A DNA stretch of 64,000 nt, from positions 1-64,000 of the forward strand of contig JAAAJB010000108.1 of NCBI GenBank assembly GCA_016098155.1, written 5' to 3'. Positions 1 to 10,547 of the stretch are shown piece by piece; within the stretch, counting starts at the first letter, position 1, and the number at the start of each line of letters is the position of its first letter. The position numbers and the translations under genes were made by a program. The notes under the pieces are model-generated. The model worked only from the letters and a program-made list of their open reading frames with translations, was not told the DNA's origin and did not search any database. Origin of the DNA: Actinomortierella ambigua. Taxonomy: Eukaryota; Mortierellomycota; Mortierellomycetes; Mortierellales; Mortierellaceae.

Positions 1-107
1 TTTTTTTTTTTTTAGAATATCCGCCTCATTCTCGAGCTCGAGGGTAAGGGTCTTTCCCCTGATGTACCAGTTGCCGCTGCCGTCAATTTTTTTTATATAA
101 AGCTTCA
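1..107 (-). CDS. Ubiquitin-like protein start, cut by window edge
   Basis: Read on the minus strand from an ATG at 107, the frame starts MKLYIKKIDGSG and continues with GKTLTLELENEADI before running into a poly-A stretch at the window edge. It resembles the first beta-hairpin of ubiquitin (hydrophobic start, then GKT-hydrophobic-TLE-acidic-x-D-I), with extra residues in the first turn. An in-frame TGA lies upstream of the ATG, which supports the start. Only about 32 codons are visible, and the poly-A run may be intronic or coding. It could be a ubiquitin-fold gene, a fragment, or chance similarity. Confidence 0.35.
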
Positions 108-301
108 TTTTTGTCTTCTCTCTTCAATATGCTGTTTTTCAGCATGTCCATGTGTTGAAGAATTTTGTCATTCTCCTTTAGAGCTGTTCTACAGGGCTTT
201 TGTTTGTTGAAAAGGAGTGGACGGAAGGAGGGGGGAGGGGCCAGCATCGGAGCGAGGACCCCCTCCTCCCCAATATATATGTAAAGGTTTGTCTAACAAT
301 T

Positions 302-3300
302 TTACTCGCTCTTAATCTTCTCCACGTCATACAGCAAATCCAAAAGCGTCGACGACGACCATGCCTGCGACTGGCACGCATCGTGGCAGATCGCGCCATT
401 CAAGTTGGTCAGCTCGGCTAACCCAGCCCAAGGGCTCGTCTCCAACTGCGCTTTGTGCGGCAGCATCATCCGGTGCAACTCAAACACCGTCTGCTCAAAC
501 GATGCCGGATCGCACTGTGTCTGGAACTGCAAGTAGGCCCGGAAGAAATAGCCCGTGCACCACAGCCATTCGGGACCCTGGTGGTAGTTCCAGCCCTTGG
601 CCACCATACGGTCATCACTGTCGTTCTGGTTGTCATAGTTGGGGCGGTAAGCCCAGTCAAGAGGATCCAATGTGCGCATGCCTAGTGGTTACAAAAAAAG
701 AGCAAGTGTAAACTAGGTTAGTCTCCTTGAGGCAGATTAAAATATATAAAAATGCCAAAACATTCGACATGGAAAAGAATGGCCGATAAACATACCAAGA
801 GGGCCAAGGAGCACATCCTTTGTAATCTCCAGAGCCTCGCGCGCATGATGCTTATCAAACAGCTCAGGCGCGACAACCATGGCCACTGGGAAGTTGGGGC
901 GGAACTGATAGTCGGCGAACGGCGTGATGGAGCCGTAGGTGTCCTTGTAGATACCGCGACGGTTCACCAGATCGGGAACAATCATGTACTTGTCATCCTC
1001 CTCAGGAGTCAGTGGGATGTAGAAGCACTTTTCAAAGGACTTTTGGATCAGGCCATCCCACTCCTTGAACGTTAGGGTCCGAGCTGGCCGCTTGCGGTCA
1101 CGGAAGACCGTCTCCTTCATCTCGACGCCCGACCACTCGTAAAGGCCCTTCTCATGCAGCTCGATCAACCAGCGCAGCGACGACTTTAGCATACCAATAA
1201 TCTCGACATCAGCGCCATCGCGCGGCGTCGCAGGCACACCTTTGTTGCCGGCCTTGGCGCTCTCGCCCATCTTGTCCATCCACGTGCCACAGTTGTACAC
1301 GCTACCGCCCGTGACAAAGCCCGTCTCAAGATCCAGGTCTACATCGACTTGGAACCCCCTGTCGGACATTTGCGAGTCCAGGTTCGATCCCGCATTCCAT
1401 TCGCGGTAGTGAATGCCGTTCGCATGCCGAGACATGATCTCCTGAAGCACCTCCGCCACCGTGCTCGAATACGAATACGCACGCTCGTCATCGGCCTCCA
1501 CAAACGTATCATCCAGCGGGAACCGACGGAGAACCGACTCTTTCAGGATCGATTCACCTCCGGGCACCATCTGCGCATAGTCCTGCACGGCCTGGAAGAA
1601 CCACCACACAGAGTCACGCGAGTTGTAGCGTGGGCGACGCAGACTGTCCAGCAGGTTCGGGATGGTGCCGTGCTTAAGACTGCTCGCAAAGGCCAGGATG
1701 TGGTCCTTGGCCGCCTTGTAGTTGCCCGTCACCAACAAAACACCTCGCAAGCTGATAAAAACATCTCGGCCCCATGTGCGCATGTGGCGATAGGTGAAAT
1801 GTGGGAGTCCAGCTGCAAGGGATGGTCCCTTTTGCGTGGGGTGCAGCGACGTCGAATCGACATAGCCGTAGACCTGCATCGCCGTCAAGGCCAGTGAGCG
1901 TGTAAACTCATCGCCGTGCTGCACCAGCGGTGACATCAGCTTGCAGGCATGCTTGCGGGCAGCATCGTAGGCCGTCATAATGACGAGCGCAAAGTAGCGA
2001 GGGATCAGATAATTGGGCAGCAGCTTGATGGCCGCCATGCGGTCTCGGTACCAATCGAGCAAGGGCGCCAGCCGAGGGAAGGGCTTGAGATGACGCTCAA
2101 TGCGGTCACCGATGTAATCCAGTGCCCAGTGGCCCTCACGAAGATTGGCACACAGTGGATGTCCAAGATCGTTCATCTCAATGATAGGCTTGAGTACCGA
2201 TACCCATCCTTGCAGGCCGCAGTACACGAGTGCACCAAAATTGGGAATGTCATACGCTCCATTGCCAGCTATAAAATCGAGAAGAACGAAAATGAAAAAA
2301 AAGTGTCAACAAGAAATGTCATGCAGAGTCTTCAAGCGCTTGAAAATGGTGATATGTCACACGGATCAACTTACGGGTTGTATCCTGTTCTTCGCCATCA
2401 CAGCGGTAAAGAACAATATTGAGATCAATCCAATCCAAGTCTCGGAACACAGCGTCTGGAATAATGCGGACACGCTCATCAATATCTCGAGGCACATTGT
2501 CCTGAATAACTGTCTCGAGCAAAATGACGCTTCCTCCAGGAAACTCGTCGGGAACAACGACCTCAGCATATGGGCCTTGGGCATCCGTTTTGTGAGTCAC
2601 AGTTGGGTTGGACAACTCGACCAGTTGGCTAGGAAGTCCAGTAAGATACTTGTCGTTGCGTTCCAACTTGCGTCCAAGGATCTTTAGGCCATAGGAGAAG
2701 ACAGGCTTGGCAGTAGTTCCTCGCAGCTTGATTGGCGAAATTTCGCCCCGCTGCGGATTATCATAAAACGACGTGTGCGCAATCAGGATGTAGCCCTTGA
2801 GAGTCGCAGGCTGCTGGCGGTGCACAAGGATGTACTATGAAGTAGAGGACGAGGAGGGTGAATTGTGTTATTGGCAGTTGCTCTATGGCACAATATGATC
2901 CAGCACCAAGCCCTTCTTAACAATTACCGCATTATCAGCATACCTCATTCTCGTGGTGAACATGGGCTTCTTCGTAGCCTTCAAGCGCAAACTGAGTGTG
3001 TAGTTTGTTCAAGATTGCCTTCACTTTGCAGATGCCGACAGACATTGGGTCCTTGTATGTGGTGTAGAGGCGCTTCTCCGTCACAAGGTTGAGCAGCGCT
3101 GGATAAACTTCATCGTATCCTTTGACAGAGCCAATGGCGCAAGAAGCCATACAAACAAGCGCGGCGTTGGGAAGGGTATCTTCCGCACGGCGCTTCTGGT
3201 GAGGTGTTTCGTTGTCGTGAGTACAGTCCATGAATAGGGCATGAGGGTGCGATCCAAGAAGTGGAGTGATCCTGCTTGATGCAGTGGTACCATCCTTGCA

Positions 3301-6238
3301 AAGAAGAGGAACGCTCTCAAAGAGACTCGAGCGATCCATTGCACCTATGATACGTCCACCACACATACAGCAGGAAAGGTGTTAATAAATGAGCAGGTCC
3401 GCAACAACAATATCACACAACGTTGTCTTGGCAATGTTTCTCTGGATCTCTCCGTACCCACTGGCTTGAGTCCATGGCGATGGACAAGACGGCTAAGCTC
3501 TCGGGGATCCCAGGCTTGCATTGCCTCACGGATGAGGGAGTTGATTCCGAGACGGCTGACAAAAGTGATGTCCATGGCCTCGGATCCAGTAAAAAGTTCG
3601 GCGACAACATATAGGTTGGGCCTGACCGCGCGAGCTGCATCAAGAAGGTATTGCGCCAGATGAATTGGCGTGGAGTGGCAGTTGTCGATACGGAAACCAT
3701 GGAAGAGCTTGGCTGACTGAACCGTGTACTCCTTCATGTGTTGCCAGAGCCATGGGCAGTCCTCGGGGCCCTTGCCATAGCGAAGCTTGACACAGTCGCC
3801 CCAGATGATGACCTCACGGCGAAGATAGGCGTGGCTGTCCTTACCGGCAAAGTCTTGCAGCGGATCAGCATTCCAGATCCAACCGTTGTTTGCCACAGCA
3901 AGAGAGCCCTGTGGGTGCTTGACTGTCTTCTCGTTCAATGGCAGCTTGGTGAAGTAGACCTCCACAATAGGGTTCCTGATCACAGCGTATAAAATGCATA
4001 CCTAGTGTGAGTGGCAGGCCGCAGTTTTTGATTTCATCTGTTGTCAAGCACGTGTGTGGCCAACAGTCCACCACCAACAACAACAACATAGCAACAATAA
4101 AACTTACGATTCACTGATAGGACCGATGCGTGGGCCGTGCTCGTCGAGACGGATGTATCGAACACGGCTTTCGATGTTTGTGACAATCGTTTCGACATCT
4201 TTGTCATAGTCTTTGTAGTAGACCAGGTTGACCTCGTTGACGATATCTTTGAACGACTCGAGAACCTTTTCGAGATCATAGGATGAGGGGTCCGTGAGGT
4301 CGACATCTAGCAGCGCTGCGATAAAGGAGAGCGACACCTCGACCTTGAGCTTCTTGTTAAAGCGCGGTCCGAACCCATCGCCGTTGAGCAGACCCTTGTC
4401 AGACAGAGCCTTGGCTTGGTTCTTGAAACTCAGGGCCGCCACCTTGCGGTGATCGTACAGAGTCTTGTCGTAGCTCTTTTTGGCCTTTAGCGCCTTCTCA
4501 AACTCGTCCAGGGCACCGATGACGTCGACTACATAGAACTCCCAAAGTTTGATATCCGCAAAGACAACCGCACGCAACTCTTCCATGATAGTCTTCAGAT
4601 CAGCCTCAGTCTTGATGTCAGGAGTCAGCGAGCTAGACGGATCCGCAATCTTGGCAGAGAAGCGAACCAAGGCGGTATCCAGTTCGAAAGCAGGGATCAG
4701 GTGAGGAGAGTTGTGAAGATTGTAGCCTAACAGTGCACAAACCACAAGGGGTAATTAGGTCTTGGAACAAAGGCAAGGTCATCTGGTCGTACAAGTCCAA
4801 GGACTGTTTTAGTCATACCTGCTTCTGGATGGTCCCAAAGCCAGATTGAATTATGGGCTGTATGATTCCAGACAATGTCTGTCAAGGAGAGGATGCCATA
4901 GTCGTTCTCAATGGTGTTGAGCATCTTCTTGACGAGGGCACGTTGCTCCTCGACACTCTTTCCCTGATCCTTCTCTTCGAACAAGCCGGGGTCGAAGCGT
5001 AGCTGTTCAAAGATCGAATAGGGCGAGTTGGAGGAGCCGCGCTGCTGCAGAGGCACAAAGTGGATCATGTTGTAATTGCTGTTGGCAATGGTCTCGAGGT
5101 GAGGCTTCCACTGGGACATCTTGCCGAGCCATTTGGGGACCACGGATTCAATGACCAAACCCTCGAGGGGTAACGAGGTCTCTTGCTGGACGCTGCCTTT
5201 CTTCACTTTTAGCTGAGGGTCGACAACGAAATATCCCTTCGCTGATCGCTGCCAGATAGTCGTGCCGTTGTCATCATCCTCGGGCGAATGCTCCATGAAG
5301 TACTCAAAGGCACCTGCACGGGAAATGTAGACATCGCACCCTGGCTCGATACCCGTTAGCCTGTTCCGGTTCCCAGAAGAATGGTGCCCAAATAAGGTTG
5401 GCATGGTTAGAGTCCGAGCGGTCTTTTTGTATGCCGCATTGCATTGTATGCCGCAACATCGTGCGAAGGGCAACCATGTCCAGGAGTTTGATCATTTCTT
5501 TTCCGCACCCTTCCCCACAGTCACTCGTGATTCTCTTGGCCTTTTCGAAGTACGACTTACGGGATGCTGTGGAACTGCAAGCGCTCGAAGGGTTGTCTAT
5601 TCAATTCCCGGTTTGATGGGTATGAGATCATTCCAGTGAGTGAAACTTCCCACGCATATGGCCTTGCACCTCCCCCCCTTCCTCCTTGAAGCAGGAACCA
5701 AGAGGAGATACACAAAGAGAGAGAGATTAGTTGCGCCAGTAGATAACTTACCCGTCCTCGGGATAGTTGAGCCAAAGGACACCGTTATTCGATGCCAATG
5801 CACCACTAACAACTGTGAATCGCAGGATGTAGGGTGTATCTGGTGGAGGCAGACGATAGTACTGAATCGAGGAATGTTTTTTTTTTATGTTCAATGCGAG
5901 AGAAGACGATAGCAAAGACAAGAAAGTTAGTCGTCCGCTTATCGTTTTCGCGCAGATCACTCCCCAACGACTCACTGCCCAGGACCGAGAGAAAAATTCA
6001 ACTCTGAACAAGGCGGTGTTGATGATGTATCTCAACGCTCACAACTGATAAGGTTGGAGAGGTGGATGGTCCTATCTCGCATCGTGCCCACCCACGACCA
6101 ACGCTACAGTCACTCTTCTGAATATCCTCTCCCTCCCTTGGGACGAATGGGAGGTCAATGCATGCCATTTACCAGGCGACCCTCGGCAGGTGAACCATCG
6201 TCGTCCAATTCGACGCGGTAGACATCAATTGGGGCCAT
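302..6238 (-). CDS. GDB1: Glycogen debranching enzyme (4-alpha-glucanotransferase / amylo-1,6-glucosidase)
   Basis: This bifunctional cytosolic enzyme removes glycogen branch points: the N-terminal GH13-type half moves a maltosyl/maltotriosyl block and the C-terminal GH133 half hydrolyses the remaining alpha-1,6 glucose. Ten exons: 6238-6173, 5861-5752, 5596-5561, 5360-4819, 4726-4108, 3975-3458, 3344-2944, 2834-2375, 2268-796, 681-302. They total 4605 nt, or 1534 residues, matching the roughly 1530 residues of the family. Transferase motifs are visible: DIVWNHTAHNS, FRIDNCHSTP with the nucleophile Asp, VVAELFTGSEAMD with the acid/base Glu, and LFMDCTHDNETP. Glucosidase motifs include RTWGRDVFISLRG, GTWMDKMGES, PATPRDGADVEI, LGPLGMRTLDP and NYHQGPEWLW. 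The ATG at 6238 sits in a short first exon of 22 codons. Exon 3 is only 36 nt. The 5360 acceptor is the least certain junction. No broken motif is seen. Confidence 0.96.
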
Positions 6239-6613
6239 GGCGTCGTAAGGTGGGCTTTGAAAAAGGTGAACAACGGAGAGTCAATCGAGGTTCCTGAAGT
6301 GCAATGGAGAATTGGCGAAAGTGAAGAAACGATTGAAAGATGAAGTAAGAGGCTATGGAAGAAGAAGAAGAAGAAGAAGAAGAAGGAGACGAAGAAGAAA
6401 AAGAGGAAGAAGAAGAGGAGGAAGGGGGGGGGGGAGAGAAACCAAAAAAAAAAAAAAAAAGCGTGGGCACCCCCCCAGGCAACGCGAGACATCACTACCA
6501 TTACAATTCCAACGATCAGTGACGTCCTTTCTGTTATCACCCTTTGTATGATGCATTTCAGGGGACGAGAGGGGAGCAAACAGCATTGTTGAAAAGCTCA
6601 CGTTATTCTTGGT
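6239..6613. repeat. Intergenic spacer with GAA/GGA purine tract
   Basis: This 375-bp spacer lies between the GDB1 start and the 3' end of the next minus-strand gene. It holds an imperfect (GAA)n/(GGA)n purine tract at about 6357-6432, followed by a G-run and an A-run to about 6460. The long Ser/Pro/Phe or Arg/Glu ORFs across it are products of this tract, not genes. It should contain the GDB1 promoter. Confidence 0.7.
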
Positions 6614-8231
6614 CTAGGAGGACGACATCAAGTTGAAGCTCGAGCGTGTTAACCGCTTCGACTTGTTGGCTTGCTTCGACTCTGACTCTTTGAGCTTGGC
6701 TGCTCGCCCAACCAGCGACGCAATCATGCCATTGTACCGCTCCGAGTCCATGGCCATCTGCTCGCGCTGATCCAGCCAGTACGTCAGCTCTTCCGAGGCC
6801 TGCTTCGTCAACTCTGTCAGCCGTGCGATCATCTCCTTCATCTCCTCTCCTGAATACCCGCCAAGCGACTCACGCGTAAAGTTGCAGTACGCGCGTGCCG
6901 CAGGTATATCCACTGTCCTCCGCTCAGGCGTCCGTTCGGGCGCCATGATCAACGGCGACGCCGTCCTCGACTTGGGAGAGCTGCTCGCGCTACCACTGCT
7001 GGCAATATGGCCGGGTATAGAGGATGCGGGTACGGCAGTCTAAGAGAGTAAAAGAGGATGGAAAATCAGACATGGACTTTTCGCCTCAGAGCGGCAGATT
7101 GGACACAAAAATAATAATAAAGAAAGCGATGCATATGCTTACCTGTTCATTCACAGTAGCTAGACCAAGCGAAGCATAGTACTCCTTCCGCAGGTGAGAA
7201 TACTTCCACTGGAATTGGGGTGCTGTCGAGGGAGATTTGCCTTGGATGCCCTGCATCGACTGCTCACAGAGCATTCTCCAAAGTTCTTGCTCCGCCAAGA
7301 CCGATCCACTCTCCGTGTCGTATTGTGCCAAAGTTTCCTTCTGCCTCTGTTGCCGCTCAACAGTCTCGGTGTCCTTATCTTCCAATGGGAAAATCTTTTC
7401 CAGTTGAGCGAGGACATAAGCTTCGACCTGACGTGAATTGACAGCGTTGAAATCCGGTGCAGTTTCCACGGGGGGCCCTAGTTCCTGAAAGGCTGATGAT
7501 TCTGTATGTTCGCATTGACTGGAGTCCTCTGCTGTCGCCTCATCACCAAAGGTGTCGAACGAGGGCGACGACTCGGTCCTTTCCACAGCGGTGGTTGTGT
7601 CCTGCTCAAAATCACCAAAATCATCGCCTCCGTTTCCACCTTCTGCAAACTCGCCAAAGTCACCAAAGTCATCGTCGCCACCTGTCTGATGCACCTGGCC
7701 AAAGTCGCCAAAGTCGCCGAAATCATCCTGGCCTTCTTCTCCGCCGGCATTCGGCTCTCCTCCAAATTCACCAAACTCGCCATCATCATGGTTGTCACTA
7801 CCGCCGGCAGCAACCGCCGGTGTGCCTCCAAAGTCGCCAAACTCATCGTCGTCCTGATTATTGCCAGCGTCAAACGGGTCCTGTGCTGGTGCTGTCGTGG
7901 TCCCGCTGTTCGTGTCAAAATCGCCCAAGTCGTCCGCATCCACCGATAGACCAGCATCTTGTTCTATTGTCGCCTTCGCTGAGGTATCAAATGCGCCAAA
8001 TTCGTCATCGTTCTCTGTTTCCGCCTTGGTTTCGTATGTGGTGACCGCTTCTGTTGTGGATGCAGGCTTTTGATCCGCCTCGATATCGAGTAGAGAGGTT
8101 GTTGTCATACTGGCCACCTGGTTGAGTTCTTTGTCGGGCGAGGCAACTAGCGATGGTGACAGCTTGCCTGTCGACAAGTCGTCCTCGGGTGCATCAATGT
8201 CTGCCATGGCCTTTTGTTCAGTACCCATCAT
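6614..8231 (-). CDS. Aftiphilin/Laa2-like AP-1/clathrin accessory protein
   Basis: Two exons (8231-7143 and 7039-6614) encode 504 residues. The N-terminal half is very acidic and carries at least six short motifs of the type DDEFGxF, DFGDF or GEFGEF. Such motifs bind gamma-ear/GAE domains of AP-1 and GGA adaptors. A conserved block follows, with QFQWKYSHLRKEYYASLGLA near residue 355, resembling the clathrin-box region of animal aftiphilin and fungal Laa2-type proteins. The second exon ends in a charged helical segment (MKEMIARLTELTKQASEEL) with coiled-coil character. The inferred role is cytosolic, in AP-1/clathrin traffic at the trans-Golgi and endosomes. Start: ATGATG at 8231; an alternative in-frame Met, MADIDAPEDD, lies about 24 nt downstream. 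The adaptor-accessory class is fairly safe; one-to-one orthology to Laa2 is not established. Confidence 0.65.
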
Positions 8232-8352
8232 GGCAATTTAGGCGAGCTCAATGTGAGAACGGCGGTAAGATGGAAATCTCGTGACTTGCCGTGCTCGCCG
8301 CCAAAAAACCATTTTTACAATCCTGGCCTCGTTTCCCTCCCAACGACCCACC
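8232..8352. promoter_or_regulatory. Compact divergent promoter, Laa2-like gene / POP4
   Basis: Only 121 bp separate the two divergent start codons, so both genes must share this promoter or overlap in their 5' UTRs. No TATA box is obvious. The POP4 ATG is preceded by CGACCCACC, a good fungal start context. Confidence 0.6.
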
Positions 8353-9458
8353 ATGAGCAACCAGGATCGTCCTGACCTCAGCCTCTACAGCAAGTTGTCG
8401 GAACAGGACCAGGACAATGCCGGCATTGGTCCTTCGGTGCGTGGCGCTCTAGGTGATGATTTGATGCATTCTATTTCTTATTCCTGCTCGCTCAGTCAAG
8501 CTAATGCCATGCTTGGTTTATCTCTTCATTCAGGTGCCTCGAGTTGATTCGGAGACGGGCTCCTTTGTTCGCAAATACGTAGGAGAGGCAGTTGTACAAG
8601 GATACGACAAGGAGGGGACTTTCAACACCAAGGTGAAGAACAAGGTGTTCCTTTTAGACAACCCTGCCAAGGACACTAACGCCGCGAAGGAGAAGGTCAA
8701 AGAGAAGAAGAAGAGGGACCGAAAGGCGAAGGCGTTGAATGCGCGCGAGAAACGGAACCTGAAGGTCTACGACATTCCTCAAGATGCACGACAGTATGGC
8801 TATGCCTTTTCTTTTTTGTTATTTTGTTGACAGGGACATGGACAGTTGGTTGGAAAAGAATGTACGGACAAAAACTGGGCGAATATTCACCCTTTATTTT
8901 TTTCTCCTTATGATATTCTATCTCGACAACTGGCAGGTATATCAAGTATCTCCCGCTCCATGAACTCTGGAAGTCCTACATGAACGAGATCTTTGGCGGA
9001 TCAACACCTATAGCTTTCGTCCAAAAGTTGCTCAAGGCGGACCTACATGGAGCATGTATCACAGGTACTTGCGTCTCGCCGAAATGTCCTTAGCGCTATG
9101 GAGAGAGAGGAAGGGAGAGAGAGGGAGGGAGAGAAAGGGAGAGGAGGGTTCATTGTAGCCTCACACTACATTACAGTATGGCACACTCACCATCTGCACC
9201 ATGTCAAAAACACCAATAGTAACGCGGTCCAAGTGCCCATCATATGTCGGTCAGACAGGGATTATGGTACAGGAGACGGAGCAGACATTTCAGATCATTA
9301 CGGAGAAAAACGCTCTGAGAACCATCCCCAAGCAGAACAGCATCTTTTGCATTCGTTTTGGCGAGAATCTCTTCACCATCTATGGTAATCACTACCGGTA
9401 CAGGGTCGCCCAACGAAGCGCCAAGAAGTTCAAGGCCAAGCCCACCATCGACCTTTAA
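8353..9458 (+). CDS. POP4: RNase P/MRP protein subunit Pop4 (Rpp29)
   Basis: Pop4/Rpp29 is a core protein of nuclear RNase P and RNase MRP, needed for tRNA 5' processing and rRNA maturation. Four exons (8353-8436, 8534-8793, 8937-9064, 9220-9458) sum to 711 nt, 236 residues, typical for the family. The conserved C-terminal Sm-like barrel is clear: the helix LHELWKSYMNEIFG, then LLKADLHGA, TRSKCPSYVGQTGI, an ETEQTFQIITE strand and the terminal RSAKKFKAKPTIDL signature. The middle contains a Lys/Arg-rich helix (KEKVKEKKKRDRKAK), a likely RNA-binding or nuclear localisation segment. The first donor is GTGCGT, slightly weak. All junction phases agree with the family alignment. Confidence 0.95.
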
Positions 9459-10547
9459 AAACCATTTTTTGTATCATAATAGTCGAAGCATCGTGTGTAC
9501 AATATTTTTTAGGAATGAAATCAATGCTTTTCTGTCATATTGTTGAGGTGGCAAAAACAGCACTTACGCGGCATTTGACATGACCGGTGAGCGGACCAAA
9601 AAAAAAAAAAAGTCAGTTTGCGAGATGGGTGACATCTAGACGCGTCTGTGCTGCCCAGATAATCGCAGGCTTTACAGCACTGCCACCACGATTCTCTGGC
9701 ACCAGTGTACTGGATTTGCACCACTGTGCATGGAGTCAGAGCATTTATTGTCCACGCGAACGCGCAAGGGATCATTTCTGAAGCGAATGCTAGCGTGTGG
9801 TTGTCGTGCTGTCATTCCTGGGTCATTTGCCACCTTAGCTAGACGCTCGAGACAAACACCTTTGATACCCATTACTGTAGGCTGTCTCAACGCTTACCCT
9901 CCAACACTCCACACGTAACATTTCAACTCCGCAAAAAGAGCAGGGGAAGGGTAAAATAGCTTGATGGCAGGGATAGTTATCGTGGAAGGCCAGGGACTAA
10001 AGAAGGTGCCTTTGAGCAAGTGCGTACTCGAAAGCCACTCTCAGGCACTAGTGCACGCTTGGTGACCTAAATGTGGTCAAATATGAGACGAGAAAAGAAG
10101 GGTAAACCGTGTGGTAGAGAGAGAGAGAGAGAGAGAGAGAAGGGGACAAGAGGAACTAGGGAAAGCGAGCGAGGGAGACAAGCACGATGAACTTCTGCAC
10201 GCTTGTGCGAGACTACGACCGCGCATGTTTCGTGTGTGAGAGGGTAAATTGCACAAGGGGGGGGGGAATCTCCTCCTTCTCTCTCCCTTTCACTCTCCAC
10301 CCTTCACCCTTCACTCTCCAACCCCCCCCCCCACACACACACGCTTTCCCCCCCCTCCCCCTTCCTTTCATTACTGTGCCCATCACCAGGTCCCTTGTCC
10401 AACCACACATACACACATACACTTTTCTCTTACATTCTTCTTTGCCACTTTCTCATTCCAGTCGGACGGATTGTTGTCTCTTAAGAAAGTTTTTTTTCTT
10501 CTTCTTCTTTCTAATTCTCACATTCACAACACCTCGACTGACTTGTC
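9459..10547. other. Intergenic region between POP4 and SCAI
   Basis: This 1.09-kb stretch has no convincing coding frame. It contains a short A-tract at 9598-9611, a (GA)n microsatellite near 10115-10141, C-rich runs around 10320-10360 and T-rich tracts just before the SCAI start. It should hold the POP4 3' UTR and the SCAI promoter/5' UTR. I saw no tRNA boxes. Confidence 0.6.

Noticed and set aside
1378..1390. GGTTCGATCC, resembling a tRNA B box
   Set aside because: It lies inside conserved GDB1 coding sequence and no matching A box or acceptor stem is present.
6169..6601. Ser/Pro/Phe-rich and Arg/Glu-rich ORFs
   Set aside because: They are translations of the GAA/GGA purine tract and its complement.
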